Shown: positions 1-8,774 of the stretch, in pieces
Layout: each line of letters begins with the position of its first letter
Numbering within the stretch: the first letter of the stretch is position 1
Assembly (NCBI GenBank): GCA_009993635.1
Contig: JAACTC010000005.1
Span: 496,001 to 560,000 of the forward strand
DNA from: Erythrobacter sp.
GTDB taxonomy: Bacteria; Pseudomonadota; Alphaproteobacteria; Sphingomonadales; Sphingomonadaceae
Reading direction: 5' to 3'
DNA: 64,000 nt
Notes under the pieces: generated by a model
Databases searched by the model: none
Seen by the model: only the letters and a program-made list of their open reading frames with translations
Told to the model about the DNA's origin: nothing
Made by a program: the position numbers and the translations under genes

Positions 1-1487
1 GTGCTTTCGGCATTCGTACCGGCTGGCGATGGCGTGGAAATGATGACGAGCCAGCGCGGATCGTCCCGCAGAGCAAGCCTGTCCCCCAGCCCGCCCAGGC
101 GGAAGGAAAGCGGGTCGGCGGTGGCATCGCCATGCGCGACGTAACTGGTCCATGCCAGCCTGCGGTCCCGGCCGTTGGACAGCAGAAGATCGCCTCTCAT
201 GCGGTCTGGGGCAGCCGCCGGGCTCAGGTGCCGCCACGTGGTTTCCGGCGGAACCGCGCCTTCTCCGGTGGCTGTGGGATCGCCCTGCCCGCGATAGCCC
301 GCGAGGTAGAGATCGACCACCTGCCCCGACGCGTCGCGATAGCGCAGGTGACGCCGCTGGCTCGCACTTGCGGCGCGAGGCTGCCAGTCGGTTACGGCGC
401 CCGGTGGCTGCAGGGTCCAGCCGGGGATGGCAGGCGAGCCTGGCGCCGGCGGCTCTGCCTCCGCCGCGCGCGCCAGCCCGCTCCACAGGCCGAACAGCAG
501 AATCGCCGCCACCAGCATGGGCGCTAGCGTGCTGGCATTTGCCGAATGCCGCTCCAGCGAGCGCACCAGCGGTTGTTCCGCCAGCCGCGCCGAGCCCGCC
601 GCCTCATCCTGCGGATCGCGATCGAACCAGCGCCATGCCAACGCCATCACCAGCGCGACGACGAAGGCGAAGAAAAACCAGCCGTAGATGATGTGGTCGA
701 TGCCGCCCGCCCGTTCGGTGCCGACGACCTGCGCCACCGCAACGATGGCCCAGGCGCGCACGCCATTGGCAAGGATCGGAACCACCACGCACAGCGCCAT
801 GAACGCAATCCGGCGCGGCCAGCGCGTCATGCCGATCTTTGCGGCGAGCACGCCCAGCGTGACCATCGCGACCACGAATTGCACTCCGGCACAGGCCTCG
901 GCCACCTCGAACAGTCCGGCAGGCGTCGCGATGAAGACACCCTCGATCTCGGCCGGGATCCCGCTCCAGTGGGTCAGTGCGATCACCATTTCCGCGGTCA
1001 GTGCCTGCAGCGGCGGCACGATTTCCTCGCCGAACGGCACCAGGAACACCGCGAATCCAACCGGGAAGGCCAGCACCGCGAACACCCGCGGGCCGAGAAC
1101 CGAAAGCACGATCGCCTGAATCAACAGCACCGCCCCGCCCTGCGCGACGATGTTGATCGATGTGAGCGAGCCGACCAGCCACACCGCCAGTGCTGCCAGA
1201 ATCGCGAGCAGGCCCGGCCACCATGCGCGCGGCGTCATGCTGCCAAGCACCGCGCGCCGGTTCCACAGCAGCCAGCCGATGATCGGCGGCACGAACAGGA
1301 TATGCTGATAGGCCGAAACGGTCAGCCATTGGTGTGCCATCGCGACCCATTGCCCAGCGGTGAGCAACAGTGCAGCGATCAGCGCGGCGCTCAGCCAGCC
1401 AAGCGATGCCGCCCACGCAGCAGGCAGGCCGCCCAGTGCCGCACGCTTGGCCGACGGAGAGGCGCCCTGTGCCAGTTCAGGCTGCAT
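1..1487 (-). CDS. xrtA: Exosortase A fused to EpsI domain (partial, runs off left edge)
   Basis: Inner-membrane cysteine transpeptidase that cleaves PEP-CTERM sorting tails in systems coupled to exopolysaccharide export. About 495 codons are visible. The protein is multi-pass between roughly residues 30 and 290 and shows the three exosortase catalytic motifs: EACAG with Cys199, ANGVRAW with Arg244 and DHIIYGW with His265. EACSG is the more usual form of the first motif. After a further hydrophobic segment near residue 330 comes a periplasmic domain resembling EpsI, so this is the XrtA-EpsI fusion arrangement. The ATG at 1487 overlaps the stop of the upstream glycosyltransferase by 11 nt, which supports translational coupling. 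The C-terminus lies beyond position 1. Confidence 0.93.
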   Translation of the reverse strand, partial: MQPELAQGASPSAKRAALGGLPAAWAASLGWLSAALIAALLLTAGQWVAMAHQWLTVSAYQHILFVPPIIGWLLWNRRAVLGSMTPRAWWPGLLAILAALAVWLVGSLTSINIVAQGGAVLLIQAIVLSVLGPRVFAVLAFPVGFAVFLVPFGEEIVPPLQALTAEMVIALTHWSGIPAEIEGVFIATPAGLFEVAEACAGVQFVVAMVTLGVLAAKIGMTRWPRRIAFMALCVVVPILANGVRAWAIVAVAQVVGTERAGGIDHIIYGWFFFAFVVALVMALAWRWFDRDPQDEAAGSARLAEQPLVRSLERHSANASTLAPMLVAAILLFGLWSGLARAAEAEPPAPGSPAIPGWTLQPPGAVTDWQPRAASASQRRHLRYRDASGQVVDLYLAGYRGQGDPTATGEGAVPPETTWRHLSPAAAPDRMRGDLLLSNGRDRRLAWTSYVAHGDATADPLSFRLGGLGDRLALRDDPRWLVIISTPSPAGTNAES

Positions 1488-2700
1488 CGCGCACCGTGTC
1501 GACCGGCGAGGGACGCAGCAGCTCGCCCAGTCCGGCCAGCATCGAAGGCCAGCTCTGGCGTTCGAGCACGAAACTGCGCGCGGCCTCGCCCATCTCCAGC
1601 GCGGCATCGCGATCGTCCAGCAGAGCGAGCGCGCGGCCGATCATCATCCGGTCACCCTCGGCAATCGCGAAATGCGTGCCGTCCTCGGCGTCGATCCCGG
1701 TCGCAGCCTCGGGCGAAAGCAGCACCGGCATCGCCATGGCCATCGCTTCGAGCACCTTGTTCTGAATGCCGCGCGCGATGGTGAGCGGGGCGACGACGAT
1801 GTCGGCCTCCGCAATGAACGGCCGTACATCGTCCACCTCGCCCCACACGGTGACGCCCGCGTGGCGTGCGAGCGCCTTCACCGCCGGGATGGGAGCGCGG
1901 CCGACGATGTGGAACTGGGCATCCGGATGAACCTCGCGGATGCCGGGAAGGATACGATGCACCATCCGCTCGACCGCGGAGACATTGGGCGCATAATCCA
2001 TCTGCCCGGTGAACACGAGGTTCGGCCCCGCGCCGTACAGCGTCGGCTGGGGCTGGATCGCACCGGGCGCGAAGAATGCCGCGTCGATCCCGTTGCGCAT
2101 CACCTTCAGCTCGATCTGGTTCATCGAGCCTACGCGGGTGCGAAACAGATTGGCCTCGTTCTCGCTGATCAGCAGGGTGGTGTCCGCCGCACGGGCGAAA
2201 CGCTCTTCCGCCGCCGCCAGCAGCCGCGCCTCCCGCGCGTGGACCCACGCCTTCGGGCCGTGGCCGCTTTGTCCGTATGCCTCGAACTTGGCGCTATCGA
2301 CGTCGCACAGGTCCAGCACAGTGCGCCCCGGGAAATGCGGGGGCACGTATTGCGCCATCTGGCCTGAGAACACGTAGATCGCATCGATCGGGCGGTAATG
2401 CAGCACCTGCTCCACCCATTCGCGCAGGCCGTCATGCGCGAAGGCAGACAGGCTGACCGGCAGGCCCTTTACCATGGCCTGCGCCGCCGCCAGCATGTCC
2501 GGCTTGCGATGCGGCACGAGGAAGTGGCTCTCTGCCAGGCCGGAGAGGAACTGCTCGCCATAGCCCGAGCCATCGTCGAACGTGCCGACATGGACCGGGC
2601 CGAGCGCGGCCAGCGCGCGCAGCACGTGGAAGGATCGGATCTTGTCTCCGCGATCGGGCGGGAACGGGACGCGATGCGCCAGGAACAGGGTTTCGCCCAT
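1477..2700 (-). CDS. XrtA-associated sugar transferase (TIGR03087-type glycosyltransferase)
   Basis: Cytoplasmic glycosyltransferase of the GT4/GT-B type, 407 aa, expected to add a sugar to the growing exopolysaccharide repeat unit. The N-terminus contains RVPFPPDRGDKIRSFH, characteristic of the PEP-CTERM/EpsH1-associated sugar transferase family. A C-terminal Rossmann half contains VFTGQMDYAPN and an acceptor/donor region with a conserved EAMAMAMPV stretch. The ATG at 2700 overlaps the FemAB stop codon (ATGA). The open frame extends further upstream, but that part would overlap FemAB and lacks family similarity. The sugar specificity cannot be read from the sequence. Confidence 0.92.
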   Translation of the reverse strand: MGETLFLAHRVPFPPDRGDKIRSFHVLRALAALGPVHVGTFDDGSGYGEQFLSGLAESHFLVPHRKPDMLAAAQAMVKGLPVSLSAFAHDGLREWVEQVLHYRPIDAIYVFSGQMAQYVPPHFPGRTVLDLCDVDSAKFEAYGQSGHGPKAWVHAREARLLAAAEERFARAADTTLLISENEANLFRTRVGSMNQIELKVMRNGIDAAFFAPGAIQPQPTLYGAGPNLVFTGQMDYAPNVSAVERMVHRILPGIREVHPDAQFHIVGRAPIPAVKALARHAGVTVWGEVDDVRPFIAEADIVVAPLTIARGIQNKVLEAMAMAMPVLLSPEAATGIDAEDGTHFAIAEGDRMMIGRALALLDDRDAALEMGEAARSFVLERQSWPSMLAGLGELLRPSPVDTVRDAA

Positions 2701-3779
2701 CAGGCCAGCCCCCGCGCGATCACCGGCCCCAGCCGACTGGCGAGAGGCAGTGGCAGCGCCTTCCACAGCGCGATCTTGCGCGCAAAGGCATCGCTGGTGG
2801 GGTCCAGATCGCGTGCCTCGGCCCCCGGCGCGGTCCAGCGCGAATAGACCAGCGGCTGCGGTTCGAAACCCCAGTTCTTCTTGTAATGGTACGGCCCGCT
2901 TTCGGTTTTGGAGCGCCCGAAATCGAAACGCGTGCAGCCGTGTGCGGCGCGCGCGTGGCACATCAGCGCGTAGTACATCCGCTCGTTCGCGCGGGTTGCA
3001 CGCGCGCGCCACACGCCGCCGCCCCAGAAGGGGTACGCCGTGCCTTGGTGATAGAGCGTCAGCACGCTGGCAAGCGGCTGCTCGCCCTCCCACACGGTCA
3101 GGATATCGGCGCGCCCGTCGAAAGCGCGCAGCACCGCATCGAACAGGCTGCGCGGGAATACAGGCGTGCCCAGATTGTGAACGCTGGCGGCATAGCAGGC
3201 ATAATGCGCTGCCCGGTCGGTCTCGTGCGTGCCGATGGTAACCGTTAGCGCGTTCTTGAGGCTGCGGCGCACCTCGGCGCGCTGCTTGCGCGGGATGGCG
3301 AGCAGCTGGGCGTCGTCGTCTGCCGCCAGATCCCTAACGAAGCCAGCATGCTTGCCGGTCACCTGCTGGAACCCCGCAGGTGTCGGCCCGCCGCGCAGTT
3401 CGATCTCCGCGCAGGCCCGGCGCAGGGCGAATTCGCTCGCGGCCTCGGCCAGCCTGGCGGCGACGCCGGGCTCATGGGCCAGAATGCCTCCATCGACCGC
3501 GAAGCCGCTGGAAACCAGCGCGCGCCCGAACAGCACAGAGTGCACCAGCGTCAGCGGCAGCCAGCCGACGATCCGCCCGGCGCGCTCGGCACAGAGCCCG
3601 CAGGCCTGCTGCCCGGTGCCGCGCGCGATGGCGCGCAGCCATGCGGGCAGGTGGAAGGGGCTGCCCTGCGCGCCCTCGACGAAGGCGGTAATCCGGTCGC
3701 ACAGTGCGCCCTCGGACAGGTCGACCGCTACGACGGACACGGGGCTGGAGGCTGTTTGCGGGGCAAAGGGCGCGTTCAT
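2700..3779 (-). CDS. FemAB-like XrtA/PEP-CTERM-associated acyl/aminoacyl transferase
   Basis: 359-aa protein of the FemAB/GNAT-like superfamily that accompanies exosortase A loci (TIGR03019 type). FemAB enzymes transfer aminoacyl groups, and in this context it probably modifies the exopolysaccharide or a precursor, but the substrate is unknown. The C-terminal acyltransferase half carries the run CTRFDFGRSKTESG followed by a GPYHYKKNWGFEP motif typical of this family. The start at 3779 (MNAPFAPQ) is chosen because it overlaps the deacetylase stop as ATGA. An in-frame upstream extension to 3959 would lie inside the deacetylase gene. Confidence 0.9.
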   Translation of the reverse strand: MNAPFAPQTASSPVSVVAVDLSEGALCDRITAFVEGAQGSPFHLPAWLRAIARGTGQQACGLCAERAGRIVGWLPLTLVHSVLFGRALVSSGFAVDGGILAHEPGVAARLAEAASEFALRRACAEIELRGGPTPAGFQQVTGKHAGFVRDLAADDDAQLLAIPRKQRAEVRRSLKNALTVTIGTHETDRAAHYACYAASVHNLGTPVFPRSLFDAVLRAFDGRADILTVWEGEQPLASVLTLYHQGTAYPFWGGGVWRARATRANERMYYALMCHARAAHGCTRFDFGRSKTESGPYHYKKNWGFEPQPLVYSRWTAPGAEARDLDPTSDAFARKIALWKALPLPLASRLGPVIARGLA

Positions 3780-4678
3780 GTTGCCTCCCTTTCCAGCCGG
3801 CGAGCCTCCGATCGCGCAACCTCGTCTACCCGGCCCCATGCGAACTGGCGCACCAGCCGGTCGAGCTTGCGCTCCATGCGCGAAAGGTTGGTGTAATGGC
3901 GCAGGCGAGACCGCAGCGGCGCGTCGGTCAGGCACGGCTGGCCGGGGTCGATCTCCCACGGGTGGAAATAGAACATCGCCGGGCGGCTATGCTCGCGGTT
4001 CACCTGTTCGATTGCCCAGGTCGAAAACGCGTAGGGCAGCGTGCGGAAGAACCCGCCCCCGCCTGCCGCCAGCCGCCGGCCACCCAGCATCGCGGTGGTT
4101 ACCGGCAGCTCCAGCAGATCCGCGCCCGAGACGGGGCGAAAGGCGAAGCGCGGTGCCTCGCGCCAGCCATAGTGATCATGCGCGATCGGCGCGACGCTGG
4201 ACGAATAGGCATAGCCCTGCGCGGCAAGCTCCTCGTGCGCCCAGGGGTTGCGCGCATCGATGGAAAAGCTCGGCGCACGATAGCCGGTTACCGGCGCGCC
4301 GCCGGTATCTTCCAGAATGCCGCGCGATTTGCGCAGGTCTTCGGCGAATTGCGCGCGGTCCATGGTGAACACGCGCTGGTGATCATAGCCGTGGCTGGCG
4401 AGTTCGTGCCCCGCATCCACGATCCGGCGGATGGTCTGCGGCACACGCTCCGCCACCCAGCCCAGCGTAAAGAATGTCGCCTTGACCCCGGCACGATCGA
4501 ACAGCGCAAGGATGGCGTCGACATTGCGCTCCACCCGCAGCTCGCAGCCGTCCCAGTCGCCCCGCGCAATCGTGTTCTCGAACGCGCCGACCTGAAACCA
4601 GTCTTCCACGTCGACGGACAGGGCGTTGACGACCTGTCTGTCTGGCGCAGACGGATGCCGGGCAGGCGCGAGGTCCAT
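3776..4678 (-). CDS. XrtA-system polysaccharide deacetylase (DUF3473)
   Basis: 300-aa NodB-type carbohydrate esterase (CE4) expected to N-deacetylate the exopolysaccharide or its lipid-linked precursor. The metal-binding and catalytic motifs are visible: SVDVEDWF near residue 21 (general-base Asp and metal Asp/Glu), HELASHGYDH near residue 92 (two His metal ligands) and GYRAPSFS near residue 132. The C-terminal third, with FYFHPWEIDPGQP, is the DUF3473 extension that marks the PEP-CTERM-associated subfamily (TIGR03006). It lies 1 nt from the ATPase gene upstream and overlaps FemAB downstream, inside the same operon. Confidence 0.94.
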   Translation of the reverse strand: MDLAPARHPSAPDRQVVNALSVDVEDWFQVGAFENTIARGDWDGCELRVERNVDAILALFDRAGVKATFFTLGWVAERVPQTIRRIVDAGHELASHGYDHQRVFTMDRAQFAEDLRKSRGILEDTGGAPVTGYRAPSFSIDARNPWAHEELAAQGYAYSSSVAPIAHDHYGWREAPRFAFRPVSGADLLELPVTTAMLGGRRLAAGGGGFFRTLPYAFSTWAIEQVNREHSRPAMFYFHPWEIDPGQPCLTDAPLRSRLRHYTNLSRMERKLDRLVRQFAWGRVDEVARSEARRLEREAT

Positions 4679-4679
4679 C

Positions 4680-5912
4680 TCAGGCGGCCTTTCTGCCGTC
4701 TTTGTCGAGCCACTCGATCAGCAGCTGGAGCAGGTAGCGCACGCTTTGCTCCTGATCTTCCAGCCGCGATTCCAGCGCGGCGACGCGCTGTTTGAGATCG
4801 CCGTCGGTATGCGGCGATCCCTCGATAGCGCGCGACAGCGTGGCGATCGCGGCCCGCAGGTCGTCCACGTCGTCCTCGCTCCGCGCGGTCGATCCGGCAG
4901 ACGAGGCTGCCGGCGCGTCGGTCTGGGTAAAGGACTGCGCGTACTGCGGCGCCGGGCTGGGAGTGGGAGCAGGCGTGGGTGTGGGCGTCGGCGCAGGCGC
5001 TGGCGCCGGTGTCTGGGCCTGCACCCGCGCCGGTGCCGGGGCCTGATGCGCGGTGGGGTTGGCAAAAGGCCGCTCACCCTCGCCCGCAGAGTCCGAACGG
5101 TTGTCGCGCGCCATCTCCTCGATCACGGCGACCAGCATCGCGCAATCGATCTGGCTGCGCTGCTCCACCGCGCCCATCAGCAGCAGCCGCGTGGCGATCT
5201 GGTTGACCCGGCGCGGGATGCCGCCGCTTGCCTCGTGGATGGCGGGGAAGATCTTGGGATCGAAGGAGGGGTAGCCCTTCCAGTTCACCAGCGAGAGGCG
5301 GTGTTCGATATAGGGCGCAACCTCCTGCACCTCCATCGCGGTCAGGTGATGCGCCGCGATCACGCGCTGGCGCAGCTGCTCCAGCCGGTCGTGCTGGGCC
5401 AGCGTCTGCTTGAATTCCGGCTGGCCGAGCAGCAGCTGCTGCAGGAGCGGGTGCGAGCCGAGCTGGAAGTTGCTCATCATCCGCAGCTCTTCCAGAGCCT
5501 CGAAACTCAGGTTCTGCGCCTCGTCCACCACCAGCAGGCAGCGGCGGCCATCGCGCGCTTCCTCGTGCAGGAAGGCTTCGATCGCGCCCAGCGCGCTCGC
5601 CTTGTCCTGCCCGGCAACGTCGAGCCCGAAGCTCTGCGCCACCAGATGGACCAGTTCCGATCCGTCGAGATTGCTGGTCACCACCTGGCCGACGGTCATC
5701 TGATCGGGGTCAACCTTGCGCATCAGGTGCGCGACCATGGTCGATTTGCCCGATCCGATCTCGCCGGTGATGACGATGAAGCCCTCGCCCTGCGCCATTC
5801 CGTATCCGAGATAGCTCAGCGCCTTGCGGTGCGTGATGCTCTCGAAATAGAAATTCGGGTCCGGCGTAAGCTGGAAGGGGCGTCCCGAAAGGCCGTAATA
5901 TTGATCGAACAT
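4680..5912 (-). CDS. XrtA/PEP-CTERM-associated ExeA-like AAA ATPase
   Basis: 410-aa ATPase of the ExeA/GspA-like family found next to exosortase A (TIGR03015). The N-terminus MFDQYYGLSGRPFQLTPDP is diagnostic. Walker A (TGEIGSGKST) lies near residue 50 and Walker B (LLVVDEAQN) near residue 125, in the AAA core of about 270 residues. A low-complexity Pro/Ala/Thr linker follows (about residues 290-325), then a predicted coiled coil (DLKQRVAALESRLEDQEQSV). Such ATPases are thought to energise or organise the envelope export complex, but the role is not established. It sits between the deacetylase and outer-membrane protein genes. Confidence 0.93.
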   Translation of the reverse strand: MFDQYYGLSGRPFQLTPDPNFYFESITHRKALSYLGYGMAQGEGFIVITGEIGSGKSTMVAHLMRKVDPDQMTVGQVVTSNLDGSELVHLVAQSFGLDVAGQDKASALGAIEAFLHEEARDGRRCLLVVDEAQNLSFEALEELRMMSNFQLGSHPLLQQLLLGQPEFKQTLAQHDRLEQLRQRVIAAHHLTAMEVQEVAPYIEHRLSLVNWKGYPSFDPKIFPAIHEASGGIPRRVNQIATRLLLMGAVEQRSQIDCAMLVAVIEEMARDNRSDSAGEGERPFANPTAHQAPAPARVQAQTPAPAPAPTPTPTPAPTPSPAPQYAQSFTQTDAPAASSAGSTARSEDDVDDLRAAIATLSRAIEGSPHTDGDLKQRVAALESRLEDQEQSVRYLLQLLIEWLDKDGRKAA

Positions 5913-5936
5913 TGCTTTAACTGGTCCTTCGGGCGT

Positions 5937-7730
5937 TTAGAAGTCGTAGCGCAGGCCCAGCAGGGCCGACGCATTGGTTTCGTCCAGCACGTCGCTGTCG
6001 ACCGTGTCGACCGACACCGCGGCGCGGGCCGATAGATTGCGGAACAGCGTGCGGCTGTAGGCGGCCGACGCACCCAGCAGCAGGGCATCGCCCGAAACGG
6101 TCGATCCCTGTTGCAGATAGCTGACATAGCCATTCACCGTGAACGCGGCGAGCGGGCCGACCGGGCCGCCAAGGCTGACGTTCGCGTAATAGCTTTCGTC
6201 GACCACGCCATTCGCTGCGGCGAGCAGCGTGCCGGTTGCGCCGTAATAGCGGCGGCGGTCATAACCCAGCGCAATGCCGGTGGTGAGCCGCCCCTGCGTG
6301 GTCGAATAGGCGAAGTTGACGCCCTGGTTCTTGAATACCGCACTGCGCACCGAAGACAGCGCACCGCCGAGGCAATCGGCGGAACCATCCGTGCCGGTGC
6401 CCGTCACGCAGCCGGTGAAATCGCCGGTGAGCGCGTTGCGCGAGGCGACGAAGCCGACCGGCAGATTGGCCAGCGAATTGGTGATCGCGCCGCCGAAACC
6501 GCTGATGCCTTTATAAACCGACAGGTTCACCGCCGTGCGCGAAGACGGCTGCCAGCTGAACGTGCCATAGTATGAATCGCTGTCGTAGCGGCGGCCATAA
6601 TGCGCTTCCAGCTGGGTCCGGCTGGACGGTTTCCAGACGACGCCGACGTCCCAGATCAGGCCCTCTGTCTCGAACGCGATCCGGCGTGGGCCGCTGTCGT
6701 CGGTCTGGAATCGGCCATCCTCGCCCACCACCGGGTCGCCAGCGCCATCGCGCACGACATCGCGGTTGGAAACCTGCACATATTCGTAGCCCACTCCGCC
6801 GACCACGGCGAGGCCGGGGGCCACAGGTACGGTCAGGTCGCCGCGCCCGTAGAAGTCGCGCACGCGCTGATCGGAGTTGGAAACCTCTTCCTGATAGGCA
6901 CCCGCGCCCACCGCAACGCCAACCGGCAACACGGTACGCGGGGCCACGCCGATGCGGGCATTGGCCGAATGAACGATGCTTTCCTGCGCAACGTCGATCG
7001 GGGTCACCGTGCTGTCGACCAGGCCGACGGCAGGTTCCTCGACGCGGCTGTAGCCGAAGCGATAATTGGCGCTGACATCCGCCGCGCCGACCCGGGTCGA
7101 AAGATTGGGCCCGGCATAGGCGGAATAGATGCGCGCCTCGCTATCGGCGTCGATCGGCTGGCCGCTCGCCAGCGTCGCGCCGCCACCGGCGTCGACCCGC
7201 GTGCGCGCGGCGAGACCGCCCGCCTCGACGGTGAAGCCGGGGGCGACCGCAGCATACCCGCGCGCAACGCCCGACAGGCTGTCTCCATCCGAGGTGTTGC
7301 TGCCGTAGCTGATGACGCGGTCGTAGCGCAGCGAGACGGAGCCGCCGCCCCGCCGCCCCTGAACCGAAGCCTCTACTCCGGCTGCGACGCCGCCGTAGAC
7401 TTCGGTCTCGTCACCCGGCGTGATCTCCTGCGTAACGATCTGGTTGAGCTCGATATAGGGGTCGATGCGCAGGCGCTGGCGCACGGGTGCGCCGCTCGGC
7501 CGCGACGCCGCGCTTTCGTCGGAACCGGCATCCCTCTCGCCGGAGCCATCGCCCGATTGGGCCGGATAGCCGTAACCGGAGGTCTGGGCGGGCGCCGGGG
7601 CAGAGGCTCCACTGGCGGTCACCTCGTCATCGCTCCAGGCGTACTGGGCGAAGGCGGGCGTCGGCAGGAACGCCCCTGCGGTCAGCAGGGTGGCAATCGC
7701 TGGCAGGCGGGTCATGGGATAAATCCTCAT
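5937..7730 (-). CDS. PEP-CTERM-associated outer-membrane beta-barrel protein (TIGR03016-like)
   Basis: 597-aa exported protein with a signal peptide (TRLPAIATLLTAGAFLPTPAFA) and a mature part rich in alternating amphipathic strands. It ends in LGLRYDF, a terminal-Phe signature of outer-membrane barrels. In XrtA loci this protein lies between the autokinase and ATPase genes, as here. It is a candidate outer-membrane component for export or attachment of the polysaccharide or sorted proteins, though its job is not proven. ATG 7730 overlaps the autokinase stop as ATGA. ATG 7715 is an alternative start that would give a shorter signal peptide. Confidence 0.88.
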   Translation of the reverse strand: MRIYPMTRLPAIATLLTAGAFLPTPAFAQYAWSDDEVTASGASAPAPAQTSGYGYPAQSGDGSGERDAGSDESAASRPSGAPVRQRLRIDPYIELNQIVTQEITPGDETEVYGGVAAGVEASVQGRRGGGSVSLRYDRVISYGSNTSDGDSLSGVARGYAAVAPGFTVEAGGLAARTRVDAGGGATLASGQPIDADSEARIYSAYAGPNLSTRVGAADVSANYRFGYSRVEEPAVGLVDSTVTPIDVAQESIVHSANARIGVAPRTVLPVGVAVGAGAYQEEVSNSDQRVRDFYGRGDLTVPVAPGLAVVGGVGYEYVQVSNRDVVRDGAGDPVVGEDGRFQTDDSGPRRIAFETEGLIWDVGVVWKPSSRTQLEAHYGRRYDSDSYYGTFSWQPSSRTAVNLSVYKGISGFGGAITNSLANLPVGFVASRNALTGDFTGCVTGTGTDGSADCLGGALSSVRSAVFKNQGVNFAYSTTQGRLTTGIALGYDRRRYYGATGTLLAAANGVVDESYYANVSLGGPVGPLAAFTVNGYVSYLQQGSTVSGDALLLGASAAYSRTLFRNLSARAAVSVDTVDSDVLDETNASALLGLRYDF

Positions 7731-8764
7731 CCGTAATAGCTCCCGAAGCGGCGCCCGCTCGGGCTGAAATTCGCGCCGTTGAGCACAAGCTTGATGTCCG
7801 GGCAGGCCGAGAGCAGCTGGGCGGCGTCTTCCAGCGCGCTCTTGCCGGTGCGATCCGCACGCGCGACCAGGATCGTCTGGCCTACGAATTTGGCGATTTC
7901 GGCGGCAGGCGAAGCGGCGAGCGCGGGCGGGCTGTCGATCAGCACGATCCGATTGGGCGCCTGCGCGGTCAGGCGTTCGAACATTTCGGCGGTGCGGCGG
8001 CTGGCGAGTGCTTCGCTCGCATGGCTCGCCTGGCGGCCCGGCGGCAGCAGCCACAGGCCGGGAACGTCGGTCTTGAGCACGTGCCTTTCGACCCGCGCTT
8101 CCGCGTCGGCCAGCACATCCATCAGCCCGGCCCGGTCGGGCAGGCCGAACACTTCCTTGACCGAAGGGTTGGCAAGGTCCGCATCGATCAGCACGACCTC
8201 CAGATCGCGTTCAGCGGCGAGCGAGAGCGCAAGGTTGACCGCGCAGAAGGTCTTGCCTTCATCCTGATGGGGCGACGTGATCAGCACGCGGCGCGACAGG
8301 CCGGTGCCGCCCTGCCTCGCAGCATCGAGGATCTGGCGCTTCACGATGCGGAACTCCTCCGCCAGCGCGGAGGGAGCCCCGGCAGGGTCGATATAGCCGC
8401 GTTCGCGCAGCCGCGCGTGGTCGATGCCCACGCTTTCGCCCGCAAGCGCGATGGCGTTGGCGCTGGCTTCGATCACCGCAGGCGGCGGGGCGGCGGGCTG
8501 CGCCGCGACGGGCAGGTTTACCTCGGCTGCAGGTTCGTCCAGCGCGATCTCGACCGGGGCCGGCTCCGGCACAGGCTGTTCGACCGCCTCGCTCTGCGCA
8601 GCCGGTTTGCGCAGCGGCCGCGCGCGCTTCATCGGCACGTCGTCGAAACTGGTCGGCATCGGGGCCGCACCCAGATCGTTCAGGCCGAACGCGCCGCTGG
8701 CACGTTCCAGCAGCGAATGGGCCTCGTCCTTGCGGGGCGGCTTGATCGGGCGGTGTTCGGTCAT
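7727..8764 (-). CDS. XrtA-associated bacterial tyrosine autokinase (CpsD/Wzc-C-like)
   Basis: 345-aa cytoplasmic BY-kinase module that pairs with the chain-length protein encoded upstream to control polymer length. An unstructured Pro/Ala-rich N-terminus of about 110 residues precedes the P-loop domain. Walker A is ITSPHQDEGKTF, Walker A' is VVLIDADL and Walker B is RIVLIDSPP. The C-terminus is short, ending in GSYYG, so only two clustered tyrosines are available for autophosphorylation, fewer than in Wzc. The match is to TIGR03018-type proteins. It starts 10 bp after the chain-length gene and overlaps the outer-membrane protein gene by 4 nt. Confidence 0.93.
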   Translation of the reverse strand: MTEHRPIKPPRKDEAHSLLERASGAFGLNDLGAAPMPTSFDDVPMKRARPLRKPAAQSEAVEQPVPEPAPVEIALDEPAAEVNLPVAAQPAAPPPAVIEASANAIALAGESVGIDHARLRERGYIDPAGAPSALAEEFRIVKRQILDAARQGGTGLSRRVLITSPHQDEGKTFCAVNLALSLAAERDLEVVLIDADLANPSVKEVFGLPDRAGLMDVLADAEARVERHVLKTDVPGLWLLPPGRQASHASEALASRRTAEMFERLTAQAPNRIVLIDSPPALAASPAAEIAKFVGQTILVARADRTGKSALEDAAQLLSACPDIKLVLNGANFSPSGRRFGSYYG

Positions 8765-8774
8765 ATCAGCATCC

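Noticed and set aside
604..1416. 270-residue minus-strand frame within the exosortase region
   Set aside because: It is a shadow in a different frame. The frame starting at 1487 has the exosortase motifs EACAG, ANGVRAW and HIIYGW and is continuous.
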